Shown here: piece by piece, positions 1-10,682 of the stretch
Numbering within the stretch: position 1 is the stretch's first letter
How the letters are laid out: the number at the start of each line of letters is the position of its first letter
Assembly: GCA_019059635.1 (NCBI GenBank)
Contig: JAGVRJ010000004.1
Location: forward strand, 2,542,001 to 2,606,000
Reading direction: 5' to 3'
DNA: 64,000 nucleotides
From: Proales similis
Lineage: Eukaryota; Rotifera; Eurotatoria; Ploima; Proalidae
Notes under the pieces: model-generated
Told to the model about the DNA's origin: nothing
The model's database searches: none
Seen by the model: the letters and a program-made list of their open reading frames with translations, nothing else
Made by a program: the position numbers and the translations under genes

Positions 1-722
1 TTGCCCGAGCCGTCCGTTCGACACAAGGGTGCTTCTTCGAGGCCAGCTGGTGGAGTGAAGAGTTCAATTTGATCATGATCGCAGCCGATCACGTTAAATT
101 TACTTTTAACGTAGAACGGCTCTGCCTCGCGCGGCATATCTTGAATGTGACGAACTTTGTCCGGAAGAACTTGCATTTCAATTGGCCATCTCGGCTCTCG
201 CTGTAGTTCACTGTCTCTAACACTCGTCTGCAATGAGCTGTTTTCCTTGAGCCACTGTTCGATTGGCGAGCATTTAATCGCAACTGAAGCGTCAAATTGG
301 AGTTTGATGCTTACCAACTTGTAGGTGTCACTGTTCAAGCGCCCTCTTCCCTTCAGGTTCCTATTCGAGTAGTCGAATTTAACTTCAAAGCGCCCAAATG
401 AGAATGATGCCTCTGAGTGTTCAAGTGTCAAAGTTGACTTACTGCGGTTATTGCTGGATTCTTCGCTTTCGTTGTCACTCTCGTCGCCCGAATCGTCCGA
501 GTCGCCGTTTTTCGATCCATTTCGTGGCTCAAAGCCGAACTTGGCTATGGTCAGATTACGACCAGTGAAGTATCCATAATGTTCGAGATGCTTTTTCATA
601 AAGCTCTCGTATGGATTCTTTGAATGAAAATTTTTTGATTAAAATTGGCGAAATTTTCCTTGACCAGTCGGGCTCTTACGATTATGAGCGGGTACTTTGA
701 CGAGCTCCAGTTCATACTTCAT
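1..722 (-). CDS. Unrecognised protein, 5' part of gene (runs off window start)
   Basis: An open frame fills about 1-618 on the minus strand and continues past the window edge. It reads without stops through an acidic Ser/Asp/Glu-rich stretch (around 470-530) followed by mixed alpha/beta-like sequence. A proline-glycine segment rich in acidic residues lies near position 1-60. The exon begins after an acceptor at about 619-620. A likely first exon starts at ATG 722 (MKYELELVK) with a GTACCC donor in phase 0 at about 695. A stronger-looking GTAAGA donor at 679 is out of phase, so the first junction is uncertain. I recognise no domain, and the protein is not related to the LRR or LamG families nearby. 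Confidence 0.45.
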
Positions 723-1048
723 TTGCTAATTAAGAGGACGAAGAGTTGGAGAATTGGCTGCAGCCACAGAGCAAGCTGGGGCTAAGCTGACGACTAAGAA
801 TAGCAATGCTGCTGCTACTGCGACTCAACTGAGGCGTAGAGGCAAGCTCTAATGAAATAAAAACAAATAAAAAGAGTAAGAGCGTCACATTTAAAAGACA
901 TCCAAATGGCTTGCATAAGCAGCTGCTCAGGCAACGCAACAAACTAAATAGCGCGAATGCTTACCGCTCGCGGCTTCAGACAGCCGCGCTCGGATCAAAA
1001 ATCAACCGAAATTAAAAAGAAGAAAAAAAACCGAGCAAAGTGGGACCG

Positions 1049-1074
1049 AGAGAGAGAGAGAGAGAGAGAGAGAG
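1049..1074. repeat. GA dinucleotide microsatellite
   Basis: An uninterrupted run of about 13 GA units, flanked by purine-rich DNA. Confidence 0.9.
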
Positions 1075-2287
1075 GTGAAGAGGGCTGGAAAGGGGCATGG
1101 AACGCTTGGAAGCGAGTGCACGCGTTCGAGTGTTGGCAGCCGCATCGAGTATGAAAAGTCAGGAACATGCGATTATTCAGTAATTCAAGTGAAAGGAAAT
1201 TGCTTCTTCTTCTTCTTTGTCGCCTCGCTCGCTTTCACCAAACACACACCACCGGCTGCTCGCGCACGCCATTAAGATGAATTGTAATTCATGAAACCGC
1301 TCAAAGACCATAACGGATGGCAAATAGTAAAAAAAAATATTAAAAAAAAAAGAAACAAGAGAAGCACAAAGGAGAAGCGAAAGGGCAATGATGGAGAAAA
1401 AACATAGAACGAATAACAATATCAACTGGTAGATGGCGGCGATCATGATGCCCGAAAAGGGGTTACGTACAGGTTGAGTGATCGAGTTTAGATGAAATTA
1501 TGCCGAATGGATAGTAGACGAAGAAGGCAGGACATGGGCTTGCAGGCTACTCGTTGCCATGGTGATTATTTCGAGTCCGCTTGAAGGCGCCCATTGAGCC
1601 GAGCGCTTCAAAGCCCCTTCCCTCTCTTGCTCCCTCTCTCTCTCGCTCTAGTTCTCTGTCGGTTTCTCCTCTCACTCATTCTTCAATCTGCTCTCGTTCG
1701 TTCGTTGACGCTTGTTTTGTATGCGTCGCAATCGCCGCAATGCCTCTTTAAGTTTCATTTAGCCTCGTTTGACGTCGATGAGTATTATTTAACTAATTGA
1801 ACGGGCAATTTACAATTTGATTAGACGGGCTGCTTTTCTGTCTGTGTTTGAACTCGCTCGCTTTGTTTCGCTTTACCTGACTCCGTTTCACTCGCTGGCT
1901 CATTCACTCACTTGGATGAATTGTTGGCTAATCGCTTCAAATTAATTTTGTTGGGTGTCAAATCTCATTAAGCCTCTCGCTTGATACGCTGGAGCATCTC
2001 TAAGTTGTTGTTTGGCCAAAAACGCTCGATCGAGTCAAATTTGCCAAAATAAAATAAAACAACGCCTCGACAGAGTGTTAGAGTAACAGAGACAGAAAGA
2101 GTAGAAATGAAGAAAAAAATCTAAAAAAAAAAGCAATGAAGCCGTTGAAATAAACAGGATTGTCGTCCCTTATGAAGCGAAACGAAAATAAATTCCGGCA
2201 ATAACGTGTGTTGGCACTTGATTGCTTTCGATCGAAATGTGGGCAAACAAGAAGAGGCGAAGTGAGGAAAAACAACAAAAACACAGA

Positions 2288-2308
2288 ACGACGACGACGA
2301 CGACGACG
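2288..2308. repeat. ACG trinucleotide microsatellite
   Basis: Seven consecutive ACG units. A similar ACG tract recurs at about 59353-59373, so this is a genome-typical motif rather than coding repeats. Confidence 0.85.
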
Positions 2309-3056
2309 CAGATGTGGAAGGCAAAGTTCAGAACGAAACCGGGAGAGAGAGAGAGAAAGAGGGAGGGAGGGAAGGAGCCTGGTGACGAATTTCCAAGCCA
2401 TTGCACGTTCTGCAAATAAATAAGCGATTCAATTTGAGTCAATAAATTTGCAGCAGCAATGTCTACGCCTGTGTGCTGGGCTTCTGTGTGTTTTTGTGCG
2501 GGTAATGTGTCATTGCCTGGCGTAACACTGCCTCACTTGGCCAAAAAAGAAATAAAAAAGCCGCAAAAACAGAGCATGTGAGGCACCTCATAACCTTCCA
2601 GGTAGTTTTGAACTCCTCAATATGCCCGAATCTATCTGACCTGAGACTTTGGCCCGAGTCCATGGAAAAAGTCTGAAAGTTAGCCTCGAAAAGACTCACC
2701 AGATTAATTAGATGCAATTTGTGTGTGCGTGTGTGCTCGACGCGCTTTGTGCGAGAAACAAGTAAATAGTTGCAAATGAAATTAGCAAGTGGGCTGTAAT
2801 CGCATCGAGTTTGTCTAGTCTCTAGTTCTGCTTGTCTGCCTATCAAATAGCCGAACGCTTAAGCAGCTCAAGCCAAGCTGTGCGACAACTATTGGGCGAC
2901 AAAAAGTGGCATGTTGACAAGTCACGATGGCGACAATCGAAGACTGCTTATGATAGGAAATAAAACCCAGAGAAAATGTTTTACTTCAAATCGAATCGGA
3001 ATTCATATTTTTTGGGGGCTAGATCAAGTCAACTAGACAACACATATTCCGTTCGG

Positions 3057-4113
3057 CTAATCGGTTCTGCTCATTTCAGAGCGAATCTCGTCCAAGTCGA
3101 GGCTCTTGTCGAAAAACTTGAGCTCGTCGAGTTCAAGCCACGCGTTCGAATCGGTTGGATACCAACTGCTGCCACCAACCATGTTGCTAGTCCTGTGAAC
3201 TATTGCCGATGTTTGAACTGTTCGTTCGCAGCCAATTTCTCCATCTTGATAAAATCGCATTTGACCGTTGGAAAAAGTAAACGCCATAAAGTACCAAACG
3301 TCAGCTTCCAAGCTCCTGTTGGACTGGCAGAACTCGGGAACTGTTGAGTAAAATTCAACATGGACGGTACTTAGACCCGGAGGAGCGTAGGCAATGACGA
3401 AATTGTCTGCCAGCTGGCCGTTTCCCAACTCCAGAATTCTCGCCCAAAATTCGAATCGAATCGGCCTGAACCAGCAGGTGATGGAGAATCCGAGATGCGA
3501 GAAATAGACGCCAGCTGGCAATTGGACGAATCCGTTCGAGAACTTGATCGCACGATTTTGCAATCCAAATCTGTCTGCGGCGAACGCGAAATTTTGGCCA
3601 CCGAACAAGTCTGCTCCTCCTTGCTCATCTTTCAAGTTCGAGTCGAATTTCCATCGATGAGTGAGCGATCGGTCCTGGCTCAACTGCAATCTGTGTAGGG
3701 GGCTGACAAGACTGAGAGCGAAACCAGCTCGAATGAGGAGCCTACTTTTTCTTGTAGAATATGAGACCATCATCAACAGTCGCCGTGAGATTGCCGAGTA
3801 GACTAGGACCAAACAGGCCACACACTGATCGGTTGACAAGCACAAACGAGCACCATTCGAGTTTCAAGCATCGATTGCAGCATTGCGAGTTGGACCTGAA
3901 TGCTTCGTACTGGCCCGGAATGGCTTTATAAGAATTGGATGAATCTCGGACGAAGAGGGCGCTTAAAGCCGTTGTTTGACCTTTTAAAATTTAACTTTTA
4001 ATTTGTCGGCTAGACTGAATGTAAAACCAGTTGGGTTTACAGCTCATAGAAGGCAAGAGCCAAGCGAGTTGAAGCCACACTGAGACTAAAATACTCTGAA
4101 AAGGTGGCCACAT
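3057..4113 (-). CDS. PLG1: secreted PAN-like + LamG-like domain protein
   Basis: Three exons in phase: 4041-4113 (signal peptide, MWPPFQSILV... ending SMS), 3746-3980 (cysteine module) and 3057-3690 (LamG), giving 313 aa. The middle exon has the pattern C-x2-C-L-x-EWCSFVL and VCGLFG seen in PAN/apple-like modules. The last exon begins with THRWKFDSNL and DLFGG, then FADRFG, a central WFRP strand, GNG, a DGE strand and a C-terminal GGSSWYP/LELDELKFF block, typical of Laminin_G_3-type concanavalin-like folds. No membrane helix or GPI signal is seen, so it is probably secreted. It lies just downstream of LRR1 on the same strand. The pair PLG1+LRR1 is duplicated as PLG2+LRR2 at 14.2-17.7 kb. The ligand is unknown. 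Confidence 0.85.
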
Positions 4114-4552
4114 TCGCTTCGTTTTCCCACTTGGTTGCAGATTTAGCCTCAATCGAAGCCTTTTTTCCAAAGGCTTTTCGGTAAAAAAGTAAATGAGAAT
4201 ATTTCGATTGATTAAAAACATACAACCACGAAGTAGAATTTCGGTTTTAACCAAATTGAATGTCTGACTGCGAGCTATAAAGAGCATTTAGGGCCCAACA
4301 TAAAGAAAGTAAACGTAGGCTTGCAACTGCGTCTTTCCTTAAATGGTTCATGTAAATAAAAGAAAAACGGCGAAACGGTAATTTATTTGGACCATCGCGA
4401 GGGATAGCGAAAAATCGAAAACAAGCTAGTCAAGTAAAGCTGCTGTAGCCGAGTAGACTGGTTTCTAACGATTTGAAGAAAAAAACGGAAATTCAAAGAT
4501 TAAGAGTTTATTGAGACCTAAGCAGCATCTGGAGCCAAGTATTCAAGCCAAG

Positions 4553-6484
4553 CTACAGAGCCGTGCCGCAGTCGTGAATCAGATCGGAAATTTGGCTGTG
4601 CGAGAAAAGGTTCAAGAAAATTCCTTGTCGCAAGGCGTCGATCGTAGTCAAGCAGCCGAATCGATTGGATGAGTTGATGAAAAGGGCCGAGAAGAAATTT
4701 GCAGAATCTGACTTGCGACTGCTCAGTTCGGGCAGTGAGGTCATAAGAAGTTTGAGCTCGCTTTCGGGCAAGTCGATCCACAGCTGACGAAGCGATTTGT
4801 TTTCTTTGAACGAGCACCATCTGCTCAGTGGGTTCGCCCTAACGTCGATTCTGAAGATTGAATTCAGAGAGGCCAACGGACACAGATCATAAATCTGATT
4901 ATTGTAGGCCAGAAATGTTCTGAGATATTTCAGTTTGCTCAGGGAATCCAAATCTTGTACCGCGTTGTTTGAAATGTTCAAAGTGAGCAGATTCGGAAAA
5001 TTAAGCGGGTTAACCATTGCAATCGATTGTAAGCGATTGTTTGAGAGAACCAAGAAGGAGAGAAATGCTGAAAAATCATCTAGGAATTGAATGTTGTTGA
5101 AATAGTTGTTGGCCAGATCGATTGAAACTAATGTTACCGAGCAGTTCACTTGCTGTAATCGATTGTTCGATATGGAAAGTTCTAACAGATAAAGTTGGCA
5201 TACGCAGTCGATATTTGAAATGTTGTTTGAAGATAAATACAAAAATCGTAATCGTCTCAGCTCACACAATGGCCCGATGCTTTCGATTTGATTTCGACTG
5301 AGAAACAGTTGATCCAGTCGCTTGAGTCTCTGTAAAGCTCTCAAATCTTGGAGTTGGTTTCCATTTAAGCAGAGAATTTCCATCTCTTGGCTCTCACTGA
5401 TGCCCTCGATGTCGACAAGCTCGTTGTTCTCGGCATAAAAGCGCAACAACTTTGGAGGCAGTTGACCGATCCCGATCGATTTGAGACGATTGAAGCCAAC
5501 ACGCAGCTCCACCAGATTGGTCAGGCGACTGAAATTGGCTGGTAGGTGGTCAATATGATTGTGGCTCACATTCAAATATGCCAACTGGCCAAGAGCGCAC
5601 AGAGGCGTCAAATCGTCTATTTGGTTATAGGCCAAATCGAGTCGGTTGAGACTCGTGAAGGCGTCAAGACCCTGAAGCCGAGTGATGCCCGATCGCTGAG
5701 AGCTGAGAGAACTGAGCGATGCCAAACTAAAGAATGTGAACGGCTCCTGCTGATCCAACACACAGTTGTCCATTTCGAGCTTGGTGAGCTTGTCTAGCTT
5801 TTGAAGGAAGCCAGTTGAGCCGATGTGATGTCCGCTGATTCTCAATCGTTGCAGAGTCGATATCTGGTCCAAACTGTGCAAATCTTTGACCGGGTTGTGG
5901 CCCAGGTCGAGGTCGGTGAGGCGGCGGAGTAGGATCAATGGCTTGATCGATTGGATGCTGTTGTTTGTCAGCCAGACCATTCTGAGCTGCTCAAGCGATT
6001 CAAGTTGATGCAGGTTGCTAATAGAGTTGAACGAGAGAACGAGTTCCTCGACCTGCGCAAGTCGATCAATCCCATTCAAGTGCCTGATTCCATTCAGGCT
6101 CAGGTCGACTCTCTTTAAACTGGGCCCGCTGATCAAGACGGCCGGCAGCCCACCACCAGTGTTCGACTCTTTGATCTGAAGCTGTTCGAGGCGAGGCATT
6201 TTGAAGATGCATTTCAGCTGTCTGATGCCGAGTCGACTCCGACTTATTTGAACTCGTCTCAACTGCTCCAGTTGACAAAGTTGGTCGATCTGCTTTCTTG
6301 AAGCCAGACACATCTCAGCTTCGGTTGAGTTTCTCTCTCTCAGTTTTCCCAAATAATTTGGTTCAATCTGGGCACAAATTTTAGTCAGTATACTAGAAAC
6401 ACCATATTTAAGGTCACAGCCCCAAGTCAAGGTTGGGATACACAATAGGCCTAATGTATTGTATGCAATAGTCCACTTGATCAT
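4553..6484 (-). CDS. LRR1: secreted SDS22-like leucine-rich repeat protein
   Basis: Single-exon gene, 643 aa. It opens with a hydrophobic signal peptide (MIKWTIAYNTLGLLCIPTLT) and a short cysteine-containing N-cap. About 20 repeats of roughly 22 residues follow (LxxLxxLxLxxNxIxxIxxL), the SDS22/internalin-like type. A cysteine pair sits inside the array near residues 427-448. After the repeats comes a cap with Cys at about 557, 611 and 639, with the family pattern C-x5-ALRQGIFLNL-x(n)-C. There is no transmembrane segment. A minus-strand AATAAA lies at 4507-4512. Residues about 47-408 and 536-643 are almost identical to LRR2, while about 415-535 differ strongly. I infer a secreted recognition or matrix protein. 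Confidence 0.9.
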   Translation of the reverse strand: MIKWTIAYNTLGLLCIPTLTWGCDLKYGVSSILTKICAQIEPNYLGKLRERNSTEAEMCLASRKQIDQLCQLEQLRRVQISRSRLGIRQLKCIFKMPRLEQLQIKESNTGGGLPAVLISGPSLKRVDLSLNGIRHLNGIDRLAQVEELVLSFNSISNLHQLESLEQLRMVWLTNNSIQSIKPLILLRRLTDLDLGHNPVKDLHSLDQISTLQRLRISGHHIGSTGFLQKLDKLTKLEMDNCVLDQQEPFTFFSLASLSSLSSQRSGITRLQGLDAFTSLNRLDLAYNQIDDLTPLCALGQLAYLNVSHNHIDHLPANFSRLTNLVELRVGFNRLKSIGIGQLPPKLLRFYAENNELVDIEGISESQEMEILCLNGNQLQDLRALQRLKRLDQLFLSRNQIESIGPLCELRRLRFLYLSSNNISNIDCVCQLYLLELSISNNRLQQVNCSVTLVSIDLANNYFNNIQFLDDFSAFLSFLVLSNNRLQSIAMVNPLNFPNLLTLNISNNAVQDLDSLSKLKYLRTFLAYNNQIYDLCPLASLNSIFRIDVRANPLSRWCSFKENKSLRQLWIDLPESELKLLMTSLPELSSRKSDSANFFSALFINSSNRFGCLTTIDALRQGIFLNLFSHSQISDLIHDCGTAL

Positions 6485-7224
6485 TTTTCACTCTTTTTTT
6501 TTGAAATTTTATTCGCCAGAGCAGCAGATGTTAGTTGGAAACACCCTCTTAAATGCCATATAAAATGCTTTTTAAAATCATTTCTTAAAAGCCGGATTTT
6601 TTGCTTTTTTTCCTGCCATTTAATTGAGTTGGTTTTTATTTATTGACATTTCCTCGTTCAAATTGCATAATGGATTTCGGATTTAAAGGCTCTGTTGACT
6701 TCCGAGATGTCTAATGGATGTTTTTCGTTGAAAAAAAGAGAGACAGGCTTCTACGCGTGATCAAACATCATTTTAGAATTGAATGCCATTTAACTAAAAT
6801 CAAACAGGAGACATTCAAAATTGAGTCGAATTAAATGTAGACAGACAGGATTTGGAATGTAAATTCATAAACCTTTAGTTGAGACACGTCTTGGCTAATT
6901 CAATTCCAATCCATTCAATTTACCCTAGAGAGGCAGTTTTTGGTGGGATTGACCAATTCGGAAGTTGATTGATTGGGAAGTTATTTTTCTGTATTCTTGT
7001 TTATTTTCAAATGACCTTGTGTGAAACATTTGTTAAAAAAAAATAGAAAACTCGTCAAAAGAATTATTTGAAAAGTAAGAAGCAACAGTGCGAAAGGTAC
7101 AACATTTTTAAAAACAAAAAACATGAGGAAAAGGTTGTTTGTGCGTAATTGAAGAGCGCGCCTGAAGAAGAGAGGGTCGACTCAACAAGGAAAAGGAGAA
7201 ACGAAGAGAGGGCCATCGCTCTAC
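6485..7224. other. Intergenic, AT-rich
   Basis: AT-rich spacer between LRR1 (5' end) and the 3' end of the next minus-strand gene. It should contain the LRR1 promoter, but I see no clear TATA box close to the start codon. No other gene is seen. Confidence 0.5.
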
Positions 7225-9684
7225 TCACTCGATCGAGTCGAACAAGTAGTTGAACAGAGGCGCCAGGTACTGTACGTGCATAGTCCAAATGTAGTGAAAG
7301 AGAAGGAACTGATGCTTGTGTCTAATCTGCGGCAGGTATTTATGCACACTCTCGGCATAGTCCTCGAACTTGTAGATGAGCTGGTCGCGGTCGATCATGC
7401 GCTCTAGCTCGTTCAACTCGGCGCTTTGACAAGCGCGCTCGTGCAGCTGGATGAGCATGCCCTCGTTTATTTGAAAGTTGTCTCGCTTCGATTTGAACTG
7501 TTCGATTAGAACGCCGAAAAAGTGATGCACGTAGACATAGGCGTGAAGTTGACCGCCGCTTTTCACGCTCGTCTGCTGGTAGAAGGCGCGTTTCAGACAG
7601 TCACTGTAACTGTTTGTGATGCCGCCAGCTGTCTTGCCGCCTTCAAGCAGCTCGACCAGCCGATTCAACGCGCTCAAGTTTTTGCTTATATCGTTGCCGA
7701 GCTTGCCACACACATGCTCCTGAAGCATCCGGTCCAGCCTGTGAATGCTTCGTATGTAGTCACAGTCCTGCTGGTGGTCAATGTCCACGTCGGTCTCGAT
7801 GGGCATTTCCAACTCAAAGTAATTGCGGCTGTTTAGACTGCCCGCTTGCTCGGCTGCTTGCTTCAAATGCGCGACGAACTGTCTCATGTATTCGATCATT
7901 CGTCGCACATTCTTCTCACTCGTGCTCGAAGCCCACTCGTGCGATTTGGTGTTCTCCACGAAACGGAAATAGTGATGGGCAAAGAGGCGGGGCGTGATCG
8001 CCTGCTCGCCGGGGCCGGTCGCTTTCACTAGCAACCACAGCAAAGAGTAGAACATGAACTTGTGGGCGTCGTCGAGCGAGTTGAACAAAATCGTCTCGGC
8101 CAGACGAGTGTCAAACTGCCAGCCGCCCGACTTGCATGTCAACAAGGGCGCGTGAGCGCGCACTCGGTCGAGAAGATTTTTGCTCGGCCATTCGCAATTG
8201 ACGCGTTTGCGTTTGAAAAAGCTCGTCTCGAATTTTGACGGCCAACGAGCTAAGCGAACGCCGACACGTAAACTGTCGATGCTGACTTGGAGCTGCTCTT
8301 GGCAGCCAGCCGAGTCGTGTCGATTCACCTGAATGAGCTGAAAGGCCGTGTCGGGCAGCTTGCGAACGAAACCGAACTCTTGCTCACCGGCCAAAAACTG
8401 TTCGGTCAGCCTGCAGGCGAAATTGCTGAGCAAACAGGAGAACAAGCGTTCGTTGAGATCGACAGGCCGAATGCAGTCACTGGGTTCAGAGGCCGAAGAG
8501 CCAGAGCTGAGAGAGCCGCTCGTCTCGCGCTTTCGCCTCAGGCCCATCAAACAGCGCGCCATTCGAAACTGTGGCCGATCGAGAGAGGCGCGCAGTTTGG
8601 CCAGCTCTGGTTCCGCTTTGCGTCTTGTTTCCTCGTTCATGCTTGCTACTTGAAGGGCCAGATCGCGCTCGCGCTTCAGCAGCTCTTCCACCCGGCTCGA
8701 GCAGAGTTGAAGCTCGCCGCTCTCTGAGTCGAATTTCAAATAGCAGTCATCGTCGCTCTCTTCGGCCGAGTCGAACGCACGCAGCGCATCGGACTCGAGC
8801 ACAAACTCGTTTTTCTGCTCGACAAGCTGGTAGAGATGATCGCTCGAGCGCACACTTTGCGCCACGCTGGGCATTTGCAAGTGAAGCCGAGAGAGGGGAA
8901 ATATGCATTTTAGAAAGTCAATGTCGCCGATGTTGGCCAGCGACTTGGGCACCACAACGTTGTCCAAGCCGTCTCTCATCGAATTCTCGACACTTTCCAC
9001 GTTCATGTCGACCAGGGCCAAAGTGCGTTCGATTAGAGAGGCGGTGAAGAGCTGACGCAGTTTGTGGCACTTCTGCAGGATTTGCTCAAGCGCTCGGCGT
9101 TCGCCGCTCACAGGTTCGGGTTCGCATTCGGGTATGGATTCGATGCTGGGCGCTTGCTTGATCGAAGCCTCTTCCAGTCTAGAGTAGTCGTTGAGCCACT
9201 TTTCGATCGATCTTGAACTCTTCACACACTGTTCAATGTTGCGGATGGAGCGTCTCGACTGCTGCAGAGTCTCTTGTCGCCTGAGCTGACTCACCGGCTC
9301 GGCGAGCTCCCAGTTGCTGGCCGAACGACTATTCGCTGACTCGAGCGAAGCAGGCACAGCCTGCTGGTGGCTGAGGCTCTGGCTCGAGCCGAACGTTCGC
9401 TTGATCGGCTCGGGCTCAGGTTTGACCGGCGCCTGAAAGTGTAACGACGGCGCCCGATCGAGCGCTTGATAGCGAGTGCTTGCTGCCGCCTGCAAGTTGC
9501 TGATTATTTGAGAGTTGTCGCGTCTCTTGTGAGGCACTCGTTCGGCGCCGCGTTTCAGACGCCGCTTCTTCTTGTCCATGCCGTCCGAAAGCGCCTCATC
9601 GTCTCGTTCATAGTAGATGAAACGCTTCGACTTGGCCGACTTTCGCCTCTTGTCGTTTAGCAGGCCACAGCAAAGATTTCCCAT
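7225..9684 (-). CDS. Large unrecognised protein with N-terminal acylation motif
   Basis: The open frame begins as far up as 9849. I chose ATG 9684 because the protein then starts MGNLCCGLL, a classic N-myristoylation site (Gly2) with adjacent palmitoylatable cysteines, which would tether it to membranes. The product is 819 aa. It has a basic N-terminal stretch (KRRKSAKSKR), low-complexity Ser/Glu-rich residues, then a long helix-rich region. A C-terminal half of mixed helices ends in a hydrophobic FLLFHYIWTMHV-like segment. The apparent stop overlaps a strong donor (ATCGA|GTGAGT at 7228), so translation may continue into an exon after an acceptor at about 7162, but that continuation is hydrophobic and UTR-like. 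Base use is more GC-rich than in the LRR genes. I do not recognise the family. Confidence 0.7.
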   Translation of the reverse strand: MGNLCCGLLNDKRRKSAKSKRFIYYERDDEALSDGMDKKKRRLKRGAERVPHKRRDNSQIISNLQAAASTRYQALDRAPSLHFQAPVKPEPEPIKRTFGSSQSLSHQQAVPASLESANSRSASNWELAEPVSQLRRQETLQQSRRSIRNIEQCVKSSRSIEKWLNDYSRLEEASIKQAPSIESIPECEPEPVSGERRALEQILQKCHKLRQLFTASLIERTLALVDMNVESVENSMRDGLDNVVVPKSLANIGDIDFLKCIFPLSRLHLQMPSVAQSVRSSDHLYQLVEQKNEFVLESDALRAFDSAEESDDDCYLKFDSESGELQLCSSRVEELLKRERDLALQVASMNEETRRKAEPELAKLRASLDRPQFRMARCLMGLRRKRETSGSLSSGSSASEPSDCIRPVDLNERLFSCLLSNFACRLTEQFLAGEQEFGFVRKLPDTAFQLIQVNRHDSAGCQEQLQVSIDSLRVGVRLARWPSKFETSFFKRKRVNCEWPSKNLLDRVRAHAPLLTCKSGGWQFDTRLAETILFNSLDDAHKFMFYSLLWLLVKATGPGEQAITPRLFAHHYFRFVENTKSHEWASSTSEKNVRRMIEYMRQFVAHLKQAAEQAGSLNSRNYFELEMPIETDVDIDHQQDCDYIRSIHRLDRMLQEHVCGKLGNDISKNLSALNRLVELLEGGKTAGGITNSYSDCLKRAFYQQTSVKSGGQLHAYVYVHHFFGVLIEQFKSKRDNFQINEGMLIQLHERACQSAELNELERMIDRDQLIYKFEDYAESVHKYLPQIRHKHQFLLFHYIWTMHVQYLAPLFNYLFDSIE

Positions 9685-10001
9685 CGCGGCTGGCTGGTAG
9701 TGCAATCGGCTTCTGTTTGTTGCTTGATCTTGTTTAGGCGCACATGCAGCCGAAACTTGCTCACATTGCCGATCTAAACACAAACATCTATTGTCAACTC
9801 TGCCGTGCCAACATGGATTCAGATTTATGCGTTCAACAATTCTTAACATGCAGCCGCCAGTCGCTCAGCGCATAAAAGTTGAAAATAATCGTGCGCGCAT
9901 ACGACGAGACTGGAGAGCGACAACAAGACGTCTGAACTGCTGACAAACGGAAGCGAGCGCCTCTGAAATTAGCGCAGCAAGAAGCACAGCGCAGCAGAAA
10001 C

Positions 10002-10021
10002 AGAGAGAGAGAGAGAGAGAG
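10002..10021. repeat. GA microsatellite
   Basis: About ten perfect GA units. Confidence 0.85.
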
Positions 10022-10649
10022 CGAACAAAAGAAAGCGATCGATAGATCACTCAAATCAAGCAAATGCATAAAGCAAATGGCAAAATAATGAAATCTTTAT
10101 GGATTGATGTTGATTAGTAGGAACTGATCCAAGCGCCGCCAGCCGCTCGGTCACTGTGTCAAGTATGTGTGTGTGTGTGTTTGTGGGTGAGTGTGTGTGT
10201 GCGCGCTCGGAGCAAAGCGTTAATATGAAAAGAGACAAAAAGGTTTACGGTAAAAGGTAAGGTGTGCACAGGCGGCGGCATTGATTTAAGGCGATTGCCT
10301 TTAGGGCACGCAAGGGCATGTCGCAAAGGCAACAATGCGAATGCAAGTAAATAGCACTCGACCCATCACTAGCACTTCGCTCCTATTGACTCTAGAGCTG
10401 CATGTTTGCACATGGCACACCTTAAAGTCGAGACGCAGCGCTCAGTAAACACAAACATGGATAGCCGCTCTACAGGCCGTCCCGTTCAACTCTCGTCGGC
10501 CAGTCGTCATTGCCGTGTAGGTAGGAATTGCTCGACACTCAGCTGTTTGGCCACCATACACACACATACGAATAATAAATTCCACCATTTCGACTTGCAT
10601 TTGATTTAGTCGAATAGTCCAGTGAGATGCACGCGCGAGTTGCTTACTA

Positions 10650-10653
<4 letters not shown>

Positions 10654-10682
<29 letters not shown>
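10654..10682. repeat. GT microsatellite
   Basis: About fourteen perfect TG units, with a shorter GT run at 10163-10180. Confidence 0.85.

Larger units (their letters stand above)
723..3056. other. Intergenic region with microsatellites
   Basis: No convincing gene is seen. The region holds a perfect GA repeat (about 1049-1074), pyrimidine-rich tracts (1620-1680), an ACG trinucleotide tract (about 2288-2308) and a second GA-rich run (2342-2375). The short open frames here have low-complexity translations (poly-Arg, poly-Ser) and are repeat artefacts. Confidence 0.6.

Noticed and set aside
3371-3628. Overlapping frames across the LamG exons on both strands
   Set aside because: They are recurrent because the paralogues share sequence, not because they are conserved as proteins.
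4518-4820. Other-frame open reading frames inside LRR1 and the other LRR genes
   Set aside because: They are shadows of the long LRR frames and have no independent start context or domain.
3057-6484. Bacterial internalin origin of the SDS22-like LRR genes (horizontal transfer)
   Set aside because: The 22-residue repeat type is shared with internalins, but also with eukaryotic SDS22 proteins. Base use matches the neighbours and the genes sit in an animal cluster. Lack of introns alone is not enough.
8287-8727. Plus-strand frames opposite the MGNLCC gene
   Set aside because: Antisense shadows of a GC-rich coding region.
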